Source: Paulinella micropora
Taxonomy: Eukaryota; Cercozoa; Imbricatea; Euglyphida; Paulinellidae
Assembly (NCBI GenBank): GCA_019918135.1
Contig: WBZZ01000585.1
Coordinates: 107,501-171,500 of the forward strand
Length of the DNA: 64,000 nucleotides
Reading direction: 5' to 3'
In this document: positions 23,216 through 37,722 of the stretch, one piece after another
Layout: each line of letters starts with the position of its first letter
Position numbering within the stretch: the stretch's first letter is position 1
Position numbers and translations under genes: made by a program
Notes under the pieces: model-generated
Database searches by the model: none
Seen by the model: the letters and a program-made list of their open reading frames with translations, nothing else
Told to the model about the DNA's origin: nothing

Positions 23216-23579
23216 ATTTTGATGATGCCATCACCTATTTGATGATGCCATCATGTATTTGATGATGCCATCATTAAATAGATGATGTCATCGTCAAATG
23301 GATGATGCCATCATCAAATAGATGATGCCATCATCTATTGATGATGCCATCATCTATTGATGATGCCATCATCTATTGATGATCCTATCAGCTATATTTC
23401 CAGGCTTTGCAAGCAAAGTGTTTTTATTTAGTAATTACTTACCTTGAAAACTCAACAAACGCTTATATAATACTCCTTGCCCTTCTTGAGTACTTTCTCC
23501 CAACTCGCTCCTGTAAGCCTTGGACAGCCCACCCTCCCCTCCCTCTGGAAGTATTATAGTAATTACTTACATTGAAAAC

Positions 23580-24363
23580 TCAACAAACGCTTATATAATA
23601 CTCCTTGCCCTTCTTGAGTACTTTCTCCCAACTCGCTCCTGTAAGCCTTGGACAGCCCACCCTCCCCTCCCTCTGGAAGTATTCTACAATAACGACGCGC
23701 ATGGCCTTCTTTTTTTCCTTCTTGTCCACTCGCCAGTACCCCAAGAGGTCATTCACGCTGAGGTGTTCAACAAAAACTTTATTCTTGGCTTTTGCCTTGC
23801 CATCCCAAACTTTCTTCAAGCGTTCCAGGTCCACCTGGCTGTCGGTTTGCACCAACGCGAACTTAGTACCGCTTTTGATTGCCTGGCTGACACGCATGTT
23901 GACTACCTCGACCAACACCGTCCACCAGGGCAGCTCAACTCCTTCGTAAGTAGAGTCTGGTATTGCGAGTACCTGCCAACAAGGCAGCAAGGCAAAGTTA
24001 CGACAGAACAGAATATTGTTGCCGAACAGAACAAGGATGAGATACCTTGACCTTGAAGCCAATTTTGCATGGATCATTATTTGCCAAGGTGCCGGCCGTC
24101 AAAACGTACAAATATTCCGACCGAGCCAGCTTCTGAACCTTCCACTCTCGGCTCACAGTTGCTGGCGGCTGCTTGAGATGAAACGGGCCTCGATACCACT
24201 CCTCCACGGATGCAGGCTGTGACTGTGGCTTGCCTTTGTACGGTTTGCCACAGCTACTGCAGAATCGACTAGCTGGTGCAACCGGCTGTTTGCAGTAGCC
24301 ATAGGCATCGTCCCCCGGGGCAAGCGAAGATCTTTTCTGTTGCACTTTACCAGAACGCTGCAT
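23580..24363 (-). CDS. Small two-exon CACTA-borne gene, second copy
   Basis: Same structure as 2,297-3,080: exon 1 at 24,046-24,363, intron 23,973-24,045 and exon 2 at 23,580-23,972, about 236 residues. A Leu to Pro change in the ...VELPWWTV segment is visible against copy A. Both copies remain open, including the splice sites. The product is unknown. The cysteine cluster and the position between dyad arrays make a DNA-binding helper protein possible but unproven. Confidence 0.58.
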
Positions 24364-24439
24364 TCAAAAACACACATGGTATCTACGTCAACACCGCAGT
24401 GGCACAAGGCAATTTATGCAATCACTTGTTAGTACTATA

Positions 24440-24745
24440 GCTAGTGATGCAATGAGCAAATTATGTGATGCAATCAGCAATATGTGATGCCATCAGCAAT
24501 ATGTGATGCCACCAGCAATATGTGATGCCATCAGCAATATGTGATGCCATGAGCAATATGTGATGCCATGAGCAATATGTGATGCCATCATCAGCAATAT
24601 GTGATGCCATCAGTAATATGTGATGCTATCAGTAATATGTGATGCCATCAGCAATATGTGATGCCGTCAGCAATATGTGATGCCATGAGCAATATATGAT
24701 GCCATGATCAATATGTGATGCAATCAGCAATATGTGATAGAGAGA
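24440..24745. repeat. 19-bp tandem array, second copy
   Basis: Equivalent of 3,160-3,460, with at least one unit fewer and single-base differences (CATGAG for CATCAG). Confidence 0.87.
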
Positions 24746-24880
24746 GAGAGGCCTTCGCTTCCTTATATATATTCTCTTATTAGTTGCTCCCGAAACTGTT
24801 GTTCCCTTTGTCTCTCGTGGTTTGCATAAAGCCACATCTCTCGTTCTAACTCTGTTTGATGTGCAACTGCCTGTCACAGT

Positions 24881-24955
24881 GGGAGAGAGAGAGAGCGCGA
24901 GATCGAGAGAGCGAGTGAGAAAGATGGAGAGAGAAAGAGAGAGAGAGAGAGAGAG

Positions 24956-24997
<42 letters not shown>

Positions 24998-25582
24998 AGA
25001 GAAAGAGAGAGAGGGAGGGAGAGACTTGATCGGTTCCTTTCCGAGCTTTTCCCTTCAGTGCGGCTTGGTGCTGGCGCTGCCCAGTAGTGACGTCGTCCTG
25101 TACTGCTGCCCAGACCTGCAGGTTCCGATTTGGGGGCGGTCTGCAACTACAATAATATTCAAACATGTGTGCAGTGAACACGTCTATTTTTGGTTGCATA
25201 CAGGTTGAGAGATGTTGAGAGATGTTGAGAGATGTTGAGAGATGTTGAGAGATGTTGAGAGATGTCAAGAGATGTCGAAAACGATGTGGAGACATGTCGA
25301 GAGATGTCGAGAGAGATGTTGAGAGATGTTGAGAGATGTCGAGAGATGTCAAGAGAGATGCCGAGACATGTCGAGAGATGTCGAGAGAGATGTTGAGATA
25401 TGTCGAGAGATGTCGAGAGACGTTGAGAGATGTCGCGAGATGTCGAGAGAGATGTTAAGAGATGTTGAGAGATGTTGAGAGAGATGTTGAGAGAGATGTT
25501 GAGAGAGATGTTGAGAGAGATGTTGAGAGAGATGTTGAGAGAGATGTTGAGAGAGATGTTGAGAGATGTTGAGAGAGAGAGA
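24881..25582. repeat. (GA)n tract and 12-14-bp minisatellite, second copy
   Basis: (GA)n at about 24,881-25,018 is shorter than in copy A. TGTTGAGAGATG-type units at 25,205-25,582 have one or two more units than copy A. Long Ser/Leu and Asn/Ile frames across them are artefacts. Confidence 0.88.
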
Positions 25583-25759
25583 GGTATTACCTTTTTGTCC
25601 TTGCTTGTAGTGGGACATAATGTGATGCAATCAATGCAAAGACTTTTTGAACTGACACTAAAATGGTCAAAAATGAAGCCGGAACTTTGCAATTCATGTA
25701 CGAAAACGTCCTTTGCCTTTCTCTTCCGTATCATGTTTCAAGTTTTTGACCGTTACATG

Positions 25760-27350
25760 TTTATTGATGATTGCATCATCTATTGACGATGCGATCGTAA
25801 AAGCACGTCATCTATATAGTTAATATTGTGATGGCATCAGCTATATCCGATTGCATCAGCTATATGAGATTGCATCAAATATATGAAATGCAATCATCTA
25901 TTGATGATTGCATCATCTATTGACGATGCGATCGTAAAAGCACGTCATCTGTATACTTGTGTGATTGCATCAGCTATATCCGATTGTATCACCTATATGA
26001 GATGCAATCATTTATTGATGATTGCATCATAAATTGACGATGCGATCGTAAAAGCACGTCATCTACATACTTATGTGATTGCATCAGCTATATCCGATTG
26101 CATCAGCTATATGAGATGCAATCATCTATTGATGATTGCATCATCTATTGATGATTGCACCATCTATTATTGACGTAATCGTAAATAACATACTTATGTG
26201 ATTCCATCAGCTATAGCTGTGATGCAATTGATGATGGCATCATCTATTGATGATGGCATCATCTATGGATGACTCGATCGTGAATAACATACTTATGTGA
26301 TTCCGTCAGCTATAGCTGATGCAATCATCTATTAATGATGGCATCATCTATTGATGATGGCATCGTCTATTGATGACGCGATCGTAAATAGCATACATTG
26401 TGATTCCGTCAGCTATAGCTGATGCAATCATATATTGATGATGGCATCATCTATTGATGATGGCATCATCTATTGATGATGGCATCATCTATTGATGGTG
26501 GCATCATCTATGGATGACTCGATCGTAAATAACATACTCATATGATTCCGTCAGCTATAGCTGATGCAATCATCATATTGATGATGGCATCATCTATTGA
26601 TGATGGCATCATTTATTGATGATGGCGTCATCTATGGATGACGCGATCGTAAATAACATACTTATGTGATTCCGTCGGCTATAGCTGATGCAATCATCAA
26701 ATTGATGATGGCATCATCTATTGATGATGCGATCGTAATCACCAGTTTGACGATAGAATCAGCTATATGCGAAGCCATCATCAATTTGATGATGGCATCA
26801 TCAATAGACGACGCGATCATGAAGATACCACCACTTCGTAAAATACTATCTTGTGTGCTTGCATCAGCTATAGCTGATGCTATCATCTATTGATGATACC
26901 ATCATGTATTTGATTATGCCACGTAGATGATTGCATCGTCTATAGATGATGGCATCGTCTATAGATGATGGCATCGTCAATTTATGATGCGATCATCAAT
27001 AGATGATGGCATCATCTATAGAAGTGCGTGACGTAAGATACCATCTTGTGTGATTGCATCAGCTGTAACTAATGCTGTCATCTATTGATGATGCTATCAT
27101 ATATTCGATGATCACGTAGATGATTGCATCGTCAATAGATGATGGCAGCGTCTATAGATGATGGCATCGTCAATTTGATGATGCGATCATCAGTAGATGA
27201 TGGCATCATCTACGGACTGGACTTGTAAAAAATTATGCTGCTCACGTAGATGATGGCATCGTAAATGTGATTCAATCATCAAATTTACGCTACTTAGCGC
27301 AAGTTTGATGATGGCATCATCAAATTTGCGAAGGAATCACATAGATGATG
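25760..27350. repeat. Right dyad-repeat array, second copy
   Basis: Matches 4,464-6,055 almost base for base, with the same higher-order units containing AGCTATAGCT and GCGATCGTAAATA. No gene is seen. Confidence 0.87.
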
Positions 27351-27368
27351 CGTTTTGTCCCCATAGTG

Positions 27369-29574
27369 TAACCCGTCTGGGGGCAATGCGGCAACCAGTA
27401 CAACCTCTAGTAGTGGCGAACCGTGCTCGTCGAGTAGCTCCGAGCCGTCACGTACCCGTAACGGTATGCGTTTTAGTGGCAGCACCGTCCTCATGATGGT
27501 TGCGCCAGTGGAGTCTGTTACCGAACGGTACCAAATGCGTATGCGAGAGATCAAGAAGCTCAAGTTCGATCACGTATCATTAGGATACACTTTGCGTCTG
27601 TTTCTTTCCAACCTCTCTCTTTTTATGACACAGTCTGAGGCCGAGATCTTCCTCAACGCGTGGTCGGCAAGGATTTCTTCCACGGACTCATACGTGAAGT
27701 CTCTGCAGCTCTTGCCATGGGTCTGGTTGGACTACCGAGTAGACTCACGATGGAAAATCGACATAGTCTACGACGTAACCAAACCTTTCGGCCCGAGCTA
27801 CAGGAACGACATGAAGAGAGGTTCGAAAGAAAACTTAGCTACTTTTATCACGCGACTGCAGAAGCTCTGCAGGCAGCTGCAGAACGAAGGCCTCGTGGCG
27901 AGGAAGCCCATAAGTATGAGGTAGCCCGGCGATGTGTCTCCCCTATGGAGATACAACACATAGAGTCTTTGCAGATAGAAAGAAAGAAGCGAGGTATTCC
28001 GCCGACACGTACGTTGGAAGAGCTGAGGTACCTTATCCTCAAGGCTAATCCACGTACCTTGACGGATTGGGACCCCAAGATGATCCTGACGGCACCGGAT
28101 TCCGACTACGGCCGACGCCCTCCTCGTAAGGAGAGGGCCAAGGAGAGCACAAGGAAACCAAGGACCAAGTGGCCCCGCGATATCCCCTCGGGTAGTCAAC
28201 TGCAAGTCGTGGCGAAGCAAGCGCCGGCGTCCCATCAGCAGAATAAGCCGAAGTCTGGCCTGGGACCGGACCAACGCAAGGGCTATGCGCCTTCGTCTGG
28301 CGGGCGTACAACCAAGACTGCACGCTTTTCTGGGGCCAACGCGATCAAGATCGCCAAGCCGTCTCAGTGGACGAAGGACCGCGCCAAGGAGAACCGCGCG
28401 CAGCACACCAAGAGCTCCGAGCCCTGCGCCTACTGCAAACACTTCGGCAAGGTCGACAAACCTAATCACGCTCTCGAAGTCTGTAGGACACGCACGCGCG
28501 ATCTGGAAAAGGGGCTCAACTCGCATTGGTGCCCCCCGCGGGCCGTGAAGCAACGCTCCGGCCCCGGACAGAAGGATCGTCGCGGCAAGGACCGCAAGGA
28601 ACGCAAGGACGCCCCTCTGTCGGCGGTGATGGCCGCTCAAGCCACGGTCGACGACCCTGACCAGGTAAGCACCCGAAATATATTAGACGATGGGACTGAC
28701 ACGGCTCTCGAATGCCGCTATGTCGCTCCCGTACGACCGCGTAAGGCAAATGTCCTCCAAGGACGGGTCCTGGCTATTGCCGGACTGGATCAGACCGCCG
28801 ATAAGGCTATTGACATCTTTGTCATCGTTGACACAGGGTGTAATACCTTGGGGCTGATCCACCCACGCTTGTCCACCAAGATGGGCCTGATTGAGATGGA
28901 CTTGCCCAGCCTGACAGCCCGCACGGCTCAAGGAATCATAACGATGGTTAGAGGTATACGTCTTTACATCCAAGTCCTCTCCACAAGGGGCTGGGACGAA
29001 ATCTATCTCTACACCTCTCAGCATGTTCCCCCGGGAGCGGATATTTTGCTTGGTACTGCCCTTATCATGCAGACCAACATATCAACGGATGCACTCTTCA
29101 CCCGCATGGCAGCTGGCCAACAGTGGCCGGCCGTGCCGACACGGGCGGAGAACGAACAAATCCTCCTGGATGAGTTTGAGATCCTGACCCCGCCCCGACA
29201 GCCCAGCGAGACTGTAAATCAAGTTTTACGAAGCAGGACTATTCTAAGAGATGGTCCTTGCCAACAGATGGTCACGTTGATGGACCTCCCTTCGGATGAT
29301 AACGAGGAGGAAGCCCAACAGCAAGACCTTAAGGAATGTCCCTTTAGTCTCCTCCCTTTGGTGGCGATCACCACTGATGGGAGTGATGATGAGGAGGAAC
29401 AGGAAGAGAAAGAAGAGAAAGAAGAGAAAGAGGAGAAGGCAGACGAAACGGAAGAGCAGGAGGATAGTATAGAACGTACGACTGCCCCATCGCGACAGAC
29501 ACGATCGCGGACCACAGCGGCCAGACTGGACCGTACACCGGTCTCGGCATTTCCGATCACGGGATCACCGGGCC
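27369..29574 (+). mobile_element. Gypsy gag-protease segment (copy B, plus-strand piece)
   Basis: Contains the same gag, knuckle (CAYCKHFGK) and retropepsin (FVIVDTGCNTLG) region as 6,077-8,285. Similarity ends at about 29,574, where tyrosine-recombinase retroelement sequence begins after a few bases. The last 1.7 kb is repeated in inverted orientation at 53,333-55,047. Fossil fragment. Confidence 0.82.
27859..29574 (+). repeat. Inverted duplication arm 1a (1.7 kb, Gypsy)
   Basis: The reverse complement of 53,333-55,047, about 1,715 bp, nearly identical. It lies immediately left of arm 2a, and the order at the other end of the 25-kb block mirrors this. Confidence 0.85.
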
Positions 29575-29579
29575 AACGT

Positions 29580-30541
29580 ACGGTAAGCTTTCCCATGACA
29601 TCTGGATGGACAGTCAGGTTTGTCAAGCCTGCGGTCAGCGCCTTGGAGTTTTTGTCTGCCCTCGTGTTGTTAGCTCTCGACCCAGCCCCAAAGTTTGTTT
29701 CGTATGTTGAGCTGTCCTGTATATACGTCGTCCACCATCTTGCAAAGACGTGTGAGGTGTGGTCGCTTGGACCCCCCTTTTTGCAGGTCTATGACTGCGT
29801 TAGCTGAGTCGAACACAGTGAGGACTGTATTACGATTCTGAAGGATGGATCTGAAATGGAGAGGTATCACAGTCGCAGCCCAGAGCTCTCGTTCCGTCGA
29901 CGAAGTACCGATCAATTCAGATGGTAGAGGGATTGTTACGTCTTCTTCAAGTACATGGCCCCCAACCGCGAACTCGCCCGCATCCACCCTCAACTCGACG
30001 TCCTGTCGAGGTTTAAATATTCAACGTCTGCAATTGGCCGGATCCCTCAGGATGTGAAGCCAGTACTGCAGTTCTTGGCTCAGTTCTGACCCGCTCTGTG
30101 TAGTGACACTTCTCCTCTCGATTCTGTTGGCTGCGTTGACAGTCGCCATCATTTCCCGAGTCATCAGCTGTGCGTTGGAGAGCGCCAGCTTGAGACTGAT
30201 CAACGAAGATGCAGTTGAGTGCAGTTGCTGGACCGAAGCCCCTTGTGCGGTATGCACGTCCGCCAGGAGCTGGAGGATAGACTTGAGTAGTCTTTCCCTC
30301 TTGTCGTTCGGCACTCCCATCCACAAGTCCTTGCTGTTGATGACGTATCCCAAGTATTGTACCTCGTCCGAAGGTTCCCACTGCGTCTTCTCGGAAGTGG
30401 GAAGACCAAGGTAGGCAAACAGCGTCTTGATGAACGTAGGTATGCCATCGTCTGTGCGTAGGAGTTTGACAGCGAATAGGAAGTCGTCTGCATATTGCAT
30501 GGATGGCAAGTTCAAGGTCCTTATAGCTTCACGACAACCCT
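29580..30541 (-). repeat. Inverted duplication arm 2a (0.96 kb, recombinase retroelement)
   Basis: The reverse complement of 55,049-56,011, differing at a small number of sites. Together with arm 1a it abuts the left border of the 25-kb block. Confidence 0.85.
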
Positions 30542-31755
30542 TATGATCTTCCCAAACCAAAACGGCGCAGAACAGAACCCATAATATAGTAGCGTCTTGT
30601 TCTGATAGGTTTTGCTCCTGTGTCTGAAGGCAGAGTATGGTGTACTTTTCCTAGCAAGCGGAATGGAGTAAAACGCGCGTTGGAGATCCACCACGAACAT
30701 CTTTGTGCCGCTGTCTCCGTCGAGTACCATCTGAATGTCCTTTTCTAGCGTCTCCATCGTGAAAGGAGCCTTGGCTTGGAAGGAATTACTGAATCGTTTG
30801 TCAGTGCACGGCTTCGTCGTCTTGATTCCCGCTGGGTCAGCCAGCACTTGGAGAGGCTCGATCATTATGCATTCCTCCCTCTTCACTTCTACCGCGTCTC
30901 CACGGGTAAGCATGTCGTCAATTTGGTCGTTGACGAATGCAATGTTCTCGAAGTAACTTGGGTGGTTCATAAAATCGGTCGCTGGAGGCTCACGCTCAAA
31001 TCTGAGTTCTACACCATATGCGAGCCATGATAGCACCACTGCGTCCGCCCCTATTGCCTTCCAGAACCCAAGCCTTGCCTTGACTGCATGTGCCGGGTCC
31101 TTTGAGTCTGCCCACGGGTTGCCTCTATTGTATGTCTCACCCATCGTCAAGATCTTCTGCTTGACCTCCTCTAACGAGCCCGAGCTATACTGTTCGACAG
31201 CTACTTGTGGTGTTGTCAGAAGCCAGGTTACGTATGATACCTCCTCCGCTGGCGTCGGCACGGTCTGCCTTGATGGGCAAAAATATGCCAGATGACCAAT
31301 CTTCTTGCACCATACACACACCATGTCCTGACAATAGTCTTTAAGTACTTTGGACTTCGGTGCCTTGTGAGGGAGGAAGTCAGAAATCTTTCCTTGCAAG
31401 AGGTCCCGTTGCTGTCTGTCATATCACAGCAAGATCGCGAATCAGTACTATTAATAAATCACGCGATGAAGTATGAAAATAGAAGCGTTTGCCGGACATA
31501 ATAGTATTAATTCCATCGGGGCGTGATGCCGTGTGACAAGTACCATCTTTAAGGAAATCTAGTAAATTGCAGGGGCGTGTTGCCGAACCAAATTTGAAAA
31601 AAAAATGAAATAAATAAAATCTATTTAATGACATAACAAAACGAGCCTAAGTCAGTGACAGCGTGATGCAAGTCATGCGCGTGTTGCGCTGTGTAGGGCC
31701 GGTCATGCGCGTGAAGCGTCGTCTGACAATTTTACTTTCGATTGGCTGTAACAGC

Positions 31756-32996
31756 TCAGTTGCTAGAACGCTGTGGGCGCAGGCTCGGATTCAAAGTCCA
31801 GCAGTGCTCGGCGGTGTGGCCGCGTTTGTTGCAGTGAGTGCAAATGACGGCTGTACGTGCGGGCTGTGCGGTGTATGCGGTCTGCATGGCAGGCGCAAGC
31901 GTGATGATGCCTTGTGTAGGTTGGGCCACGTACTGGATTTGCGGCCCTGGTGCTGCTCCTTGCTGCGGAGGCATGAAACCGGGGACACTTTGCCACGCCA
32001 GTGGTTGCTGCTGCTGGCCATGCTGCTGCTGGTTCTGCCCTTGTGCAGAGTTCGCGCCGTGCGAACCCTGAGGGCAGCTTCTCGCCCAGTGCTGGTTGGA
32101 TCCGCAGATATGGCATGCCCCACGGTTCTGACGTCCACCACGTATACGCGGGTCGGTCGCCCTCGAGTTGGTCGTAGTAGAGCAAATCGGCTCCAGATAC
32201 GGGGCCACTTCGTCCGCAATCACCAGCTTTTTACCCACCAGTAGCATCTTGGCCTCGGCATCTTCCACCTGTGTTGGGTTTGGGCCACCCATATCCATAG
32301 CCAGCGCGTTCGCCATAGAGATAGCGTCCGCCAACTTCTCGTTGTTTCGCACATATGCGTTGCTCTCCAGAATCTGCAAAATGATCTTCGCCACGACGAA
32401 GTAACGGCGGTGTGATGGCTTGTCGATCAGCTTCGAGTCGCGCTGGCTCGATTCCTGCTTGGTAGCTTGGATCATCCCCTGCACCTTGTCAGTCAGCCAC
32501 CAGTGACCGCCCGCGTCTCCTCCCTAAGTGCGTTGCGCAGCATATCTCCAATGCTTGCCATCGTACTTGCGTCCATCCCAGTGGAGTGGTGGCCGCTGGT
32601 GTCGGTGCGATCGCGAGGTGGAATAGTGGCAACCGTCGTCGTAGTAGTCGTCGTACCTTGCCCTATCACGGTCTGCTGCTGGTGTAGCGATGGTGCTCCA
32701 AATAGGTTGACAGGGTTGAGTGGTGAAGCAGATGCAGATGGGAGGGTGTTACCAGTGCTATCGCCTGCTCCAGCACCGCTCGAGCCAGTCGCAGGAAGCC
32801 CAGTGGCCGGCAGACTAGTACTCGATGTAGCAGCAAAAGTAGTTGAAGTAGCCACGTTTCCCCCACCGAATGCAGGGCCACTTCCGTTGTTGCCGCTGCT
32901 GCTGCTGGCTGCGCTTGTCTTGTTGTCGTCATCACCCTGTTGATCTCTGCGCTTCCTAGTAGGCCTTGGGGTCCTTTGTCCAGCTGCAGCTGACAT
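31756..32996 (-). pseudogene. gag-like region of the recombinase retroelement
   Basis: The N-terminal part is Ser/Thr/Gly-rich and disordered. The C-terminal part carries two CCHC zinc knuckles, about 60 residues apart, around a Gln-rich linker. Two knuckles at the gag C-terminus suit RNA packaging. Fossil part. Confidence 0.68.
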
Positions 32997-33010
32997 CTCG
33001 ATTTCCCAAA

Positions 33011-33215
33011 TTCAAAAAACAACAGGAAAATTTGCTCTAAGCACTTTTGTGCTAGAGCGAAAAATCAAATCTGAGGGTGAAGGGGTTGTCTTTGTAATGT
33101 TCAAAATTTTGGAGCGGGAACAATAGTTCCCGCTTAATTATTACAGTAATTAACACTGTAGCGTTCACTTTTCAGTCTCCCTTACGGCCCACCCACTGAT
33201 ATTTGTGAAATGACG
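33011..33215 (-). repeat. Terminal repeat A1 of the recombinase retroelement
   Basis: A 205-bp sequence starting CGTCATTTCACAAATAT on the element strand is repeated in the same element orientation at 58,546-58,752. It abuts AAAAG of the flanking DNA. Confidence 0.82.
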
Positions 33216-33990
33216 CTTTTTGTTTGGATGTGTGGGCGGTCGAAAATTGCTTTTTTTTCTTCCTCAAAGGACACAATCAAACCCTCTTGGCTATCCCCCC
33301 TAACTGAATGAAGCACTAAACACTCGGCCTTCATCTCCCGTGACAGTGGGGTGACGGATGAAGGCGAAAGGAGAACAGGATGGCAACGCCTCCAAGAACC
33401 ACCAAGGTCGGCAGCAGCCTGTGGGGACGACATTGCAAGCATTGTCCTTGCCTGCAATGCACAACAAAAATTCAACACAATGAATTAAAATCAAAGCAAA
33501 ACACTCAAAGAAAACAAATGCCACAAGAAAAACATACCCTGGCTTCATATCTTGCTTTGGCTTCTTGTCGGTCTTTCCAAGTGCGGTGTGTCCTTTTGAC
33601 CATGGCTGGTCTGAAGGAGAAAAACAGAGGGGGAAAACAAAGGGGGGGGGGGGAGGGGAATTGAAAGAAAAGCTTCGGCAAAAGCAAATGACAAGGTCAT
33701 GAAGCACATATTTTAAACAAGACAAACAGAAAAAAAAGCAACATAACAGACGCCAAGACTTTGCCACACCCAAAATTGGTCACTTTTGGTCCCGCCCTAA
33801 AGTCCATGCCAACTGGCTGGCAACAGAAACTGCTCCGGGTAAAAAATCCCGCAAAACACGACGAAATTGAAAAAAGTCATTTGACTTTTTACCTTGGGGC
33901 TGCCAACCTTTTCTTGAGGGCGGGTTGGTTGGCTGCGAAGCAACCCCAAATTCAATCTCAAGAAGTTGAGAGCAAGTCGAGAGTCGACAG

Positions 33991-36350
<2,360 letters not shown>

Positions 36351-36740
36351 TGGTCACTCGCACCATAAGAAAGAGAGAGATGCTTCCCAGTCACGATCAT
36401 CATCCCGCCACCAGTGAAGGGAAAGCGCAAAAGCCATCACAAACCGTGGTCAAAACAAGAACGTCGATCGTGTGAATCAACTGACGGAGAGTCTGACGAC
36501 TACAGAAAGAAAAACACACCGCAGCGGCTAAAGAAATGTCGCCATCATTGATCGGTGGCGTAATCATGACATGAACGTGAAGCTTTAGGCAATCTATTTT
36601 TCAAATACTGTTGTTTTTATTATCAATAATATTTTCAAAATTCAGAATGGAAATAGTTTATTTTACGGAAACACTTTTAATAATTGAACTGACTTAGTGT
36701 AGTCTGAGTGTCACGGTGGCAGTGACTAGTGTAAAACAGT
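36351..36740. other. Non-coding stretch before the terminal repeat
   Basis: A (C)17 run lies at 36,285-36,301, followed by mixed sequence with no supported gene and then an AT-rich transition into the terminal repeat. Confidence 0.5.
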
Positions 36741-37575
36741 GTCACTTTTTTATCAATTTTAATTTCAATATGAATTTAATAAATTAATATTATTAAAATT
36801 CAAAATTATTCTTATTTTGATTTGAAAGTAACAAAAATCATATGTATTTCAATTCAACTTTCAAGTCATATATTAATAGTTATGACTTTCTCTTCAAGTT
36901 GCCACACACTGACTAACTTGAAAATTTTCAAGTTTCAGTTGAATTTAAATTTGAATTTCATTAATTTAATAAAATAAATATAATTACATTTAGTTCGATG
37001 TAAACCAGCGCAACAATCAAGTGAGAACAAGCCGCTCATGATGAGTGGCACTGTCACAGTGGCAAGTGTAAAACAAGGTCACTCAACTTCACGTCTAAGC
37101 TTTCACACCGGTTTTATGCTTCAAAAACATTATTAATATGATAAAAAAAGCTAGCATTAATATTATTTCATGCATAGTTCAAGTAGTCGGTGAGTATGTA
37201 TAGCTAGTACAAGTGAGTGGGAAGTAGTCACTGCCACCAGTGATCAACTTGAAAATTTTCAAGTCACATTTGAATTTGAATTTGAATTTGAAGCAATATT
37301 ATTAGCATTCGATAAATTAAATATAATTCCGTTGATTTTGATGTAAAACAACATAAAAACAAAACAAAAACCAAGCTCAGGTAAGCCAAAACCATTATTT
37401 AGCCAAGAAATTTCCAACGGTCGAAAAACAGTTGTAACGGCTAGAAATTCAATTTTTTAAACTTTTTTGTTTGAAATAGTTAAAATACATTAAAATCTTT
37501 CATTTTCATGCTTCTTCCATCAATTTTCAAAACCCTCAGACTTAGCTTGCAAGTTAGCATCCACTTTATCCTGTC
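36741..37575 (+). repeat. Terminal repeat of transposon B (first copy)
   Basis: An AT-rich 835-bp segment, nearly identical to 61,641-62,487 in the same window orientation. It contains many TTGAATTT-type words and no gene. The outer terminus reads GACAGGATAAAGTGG inward. Beyond it the two copies have unrelated flanks. Confidence 0.85.
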
Positions 37576-37722
37576 TTAGCTAATACCAGTTCAAAATATG
37601 TATATGACTATCGTACAAGCCTGTAGAAAATACTAACTTGTTGGGTGGTATATGAAGTGGGAAAGGAGATAGAGTCCGTCGGGAGTCTAAAAGCAAAAAC
37701 CACTTGAGAGTCTACTTCGATC

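Larger units (their letters stand above)
23217..27368 (+). mobile_element. Right 4.15 kb of CACTA copy B
   Basis: Nearly identical to about 1,945-6,076 of copy A. It begins in the dyad array and ends with TTTTGTCCCCATAGTG (27,353-27,368) and TAA (27,369-27,371), followed by the same Gypsy sequence. With 17,433-18,236 it accounts for a whole CACTA element. Confidence 0.86.
29580..33215 (-). mobile_element. Tyrosine-recombinase (Ngaro/PAT/DIRS-like) retroelement, 5' part
   Basis: Read on minus the parts are terminal repeat A1 (33,215-33,011), gag (about 32,996-31,756) with two zinc knuckles (CHICGSNQHWARSC and CTHCNKRGHTAEHC), and RT with RNase H (about 31,399-29,650, boxes VVDLQRAFYSIP and MQYADDFLF). 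The RT is of the DIRS type. The recombinase and right repeats are at 55,049-59,060. The segment 29,580-30,541 is also present there in inverted orientation. Fossil, broken in a few places. Confidence 0.8.

Noticed and set aside
36741-37575. LTR of a separate retrotransposon
   Set aside because: No primer-binding site or polypurine tract adjoins it, the inner sequence carries transposase-like and coiled-coil genes rather than gag-pol, and the outer flanks are both Gypsy 3' sequence. A terminal repeat of a DNA transposon fits better.
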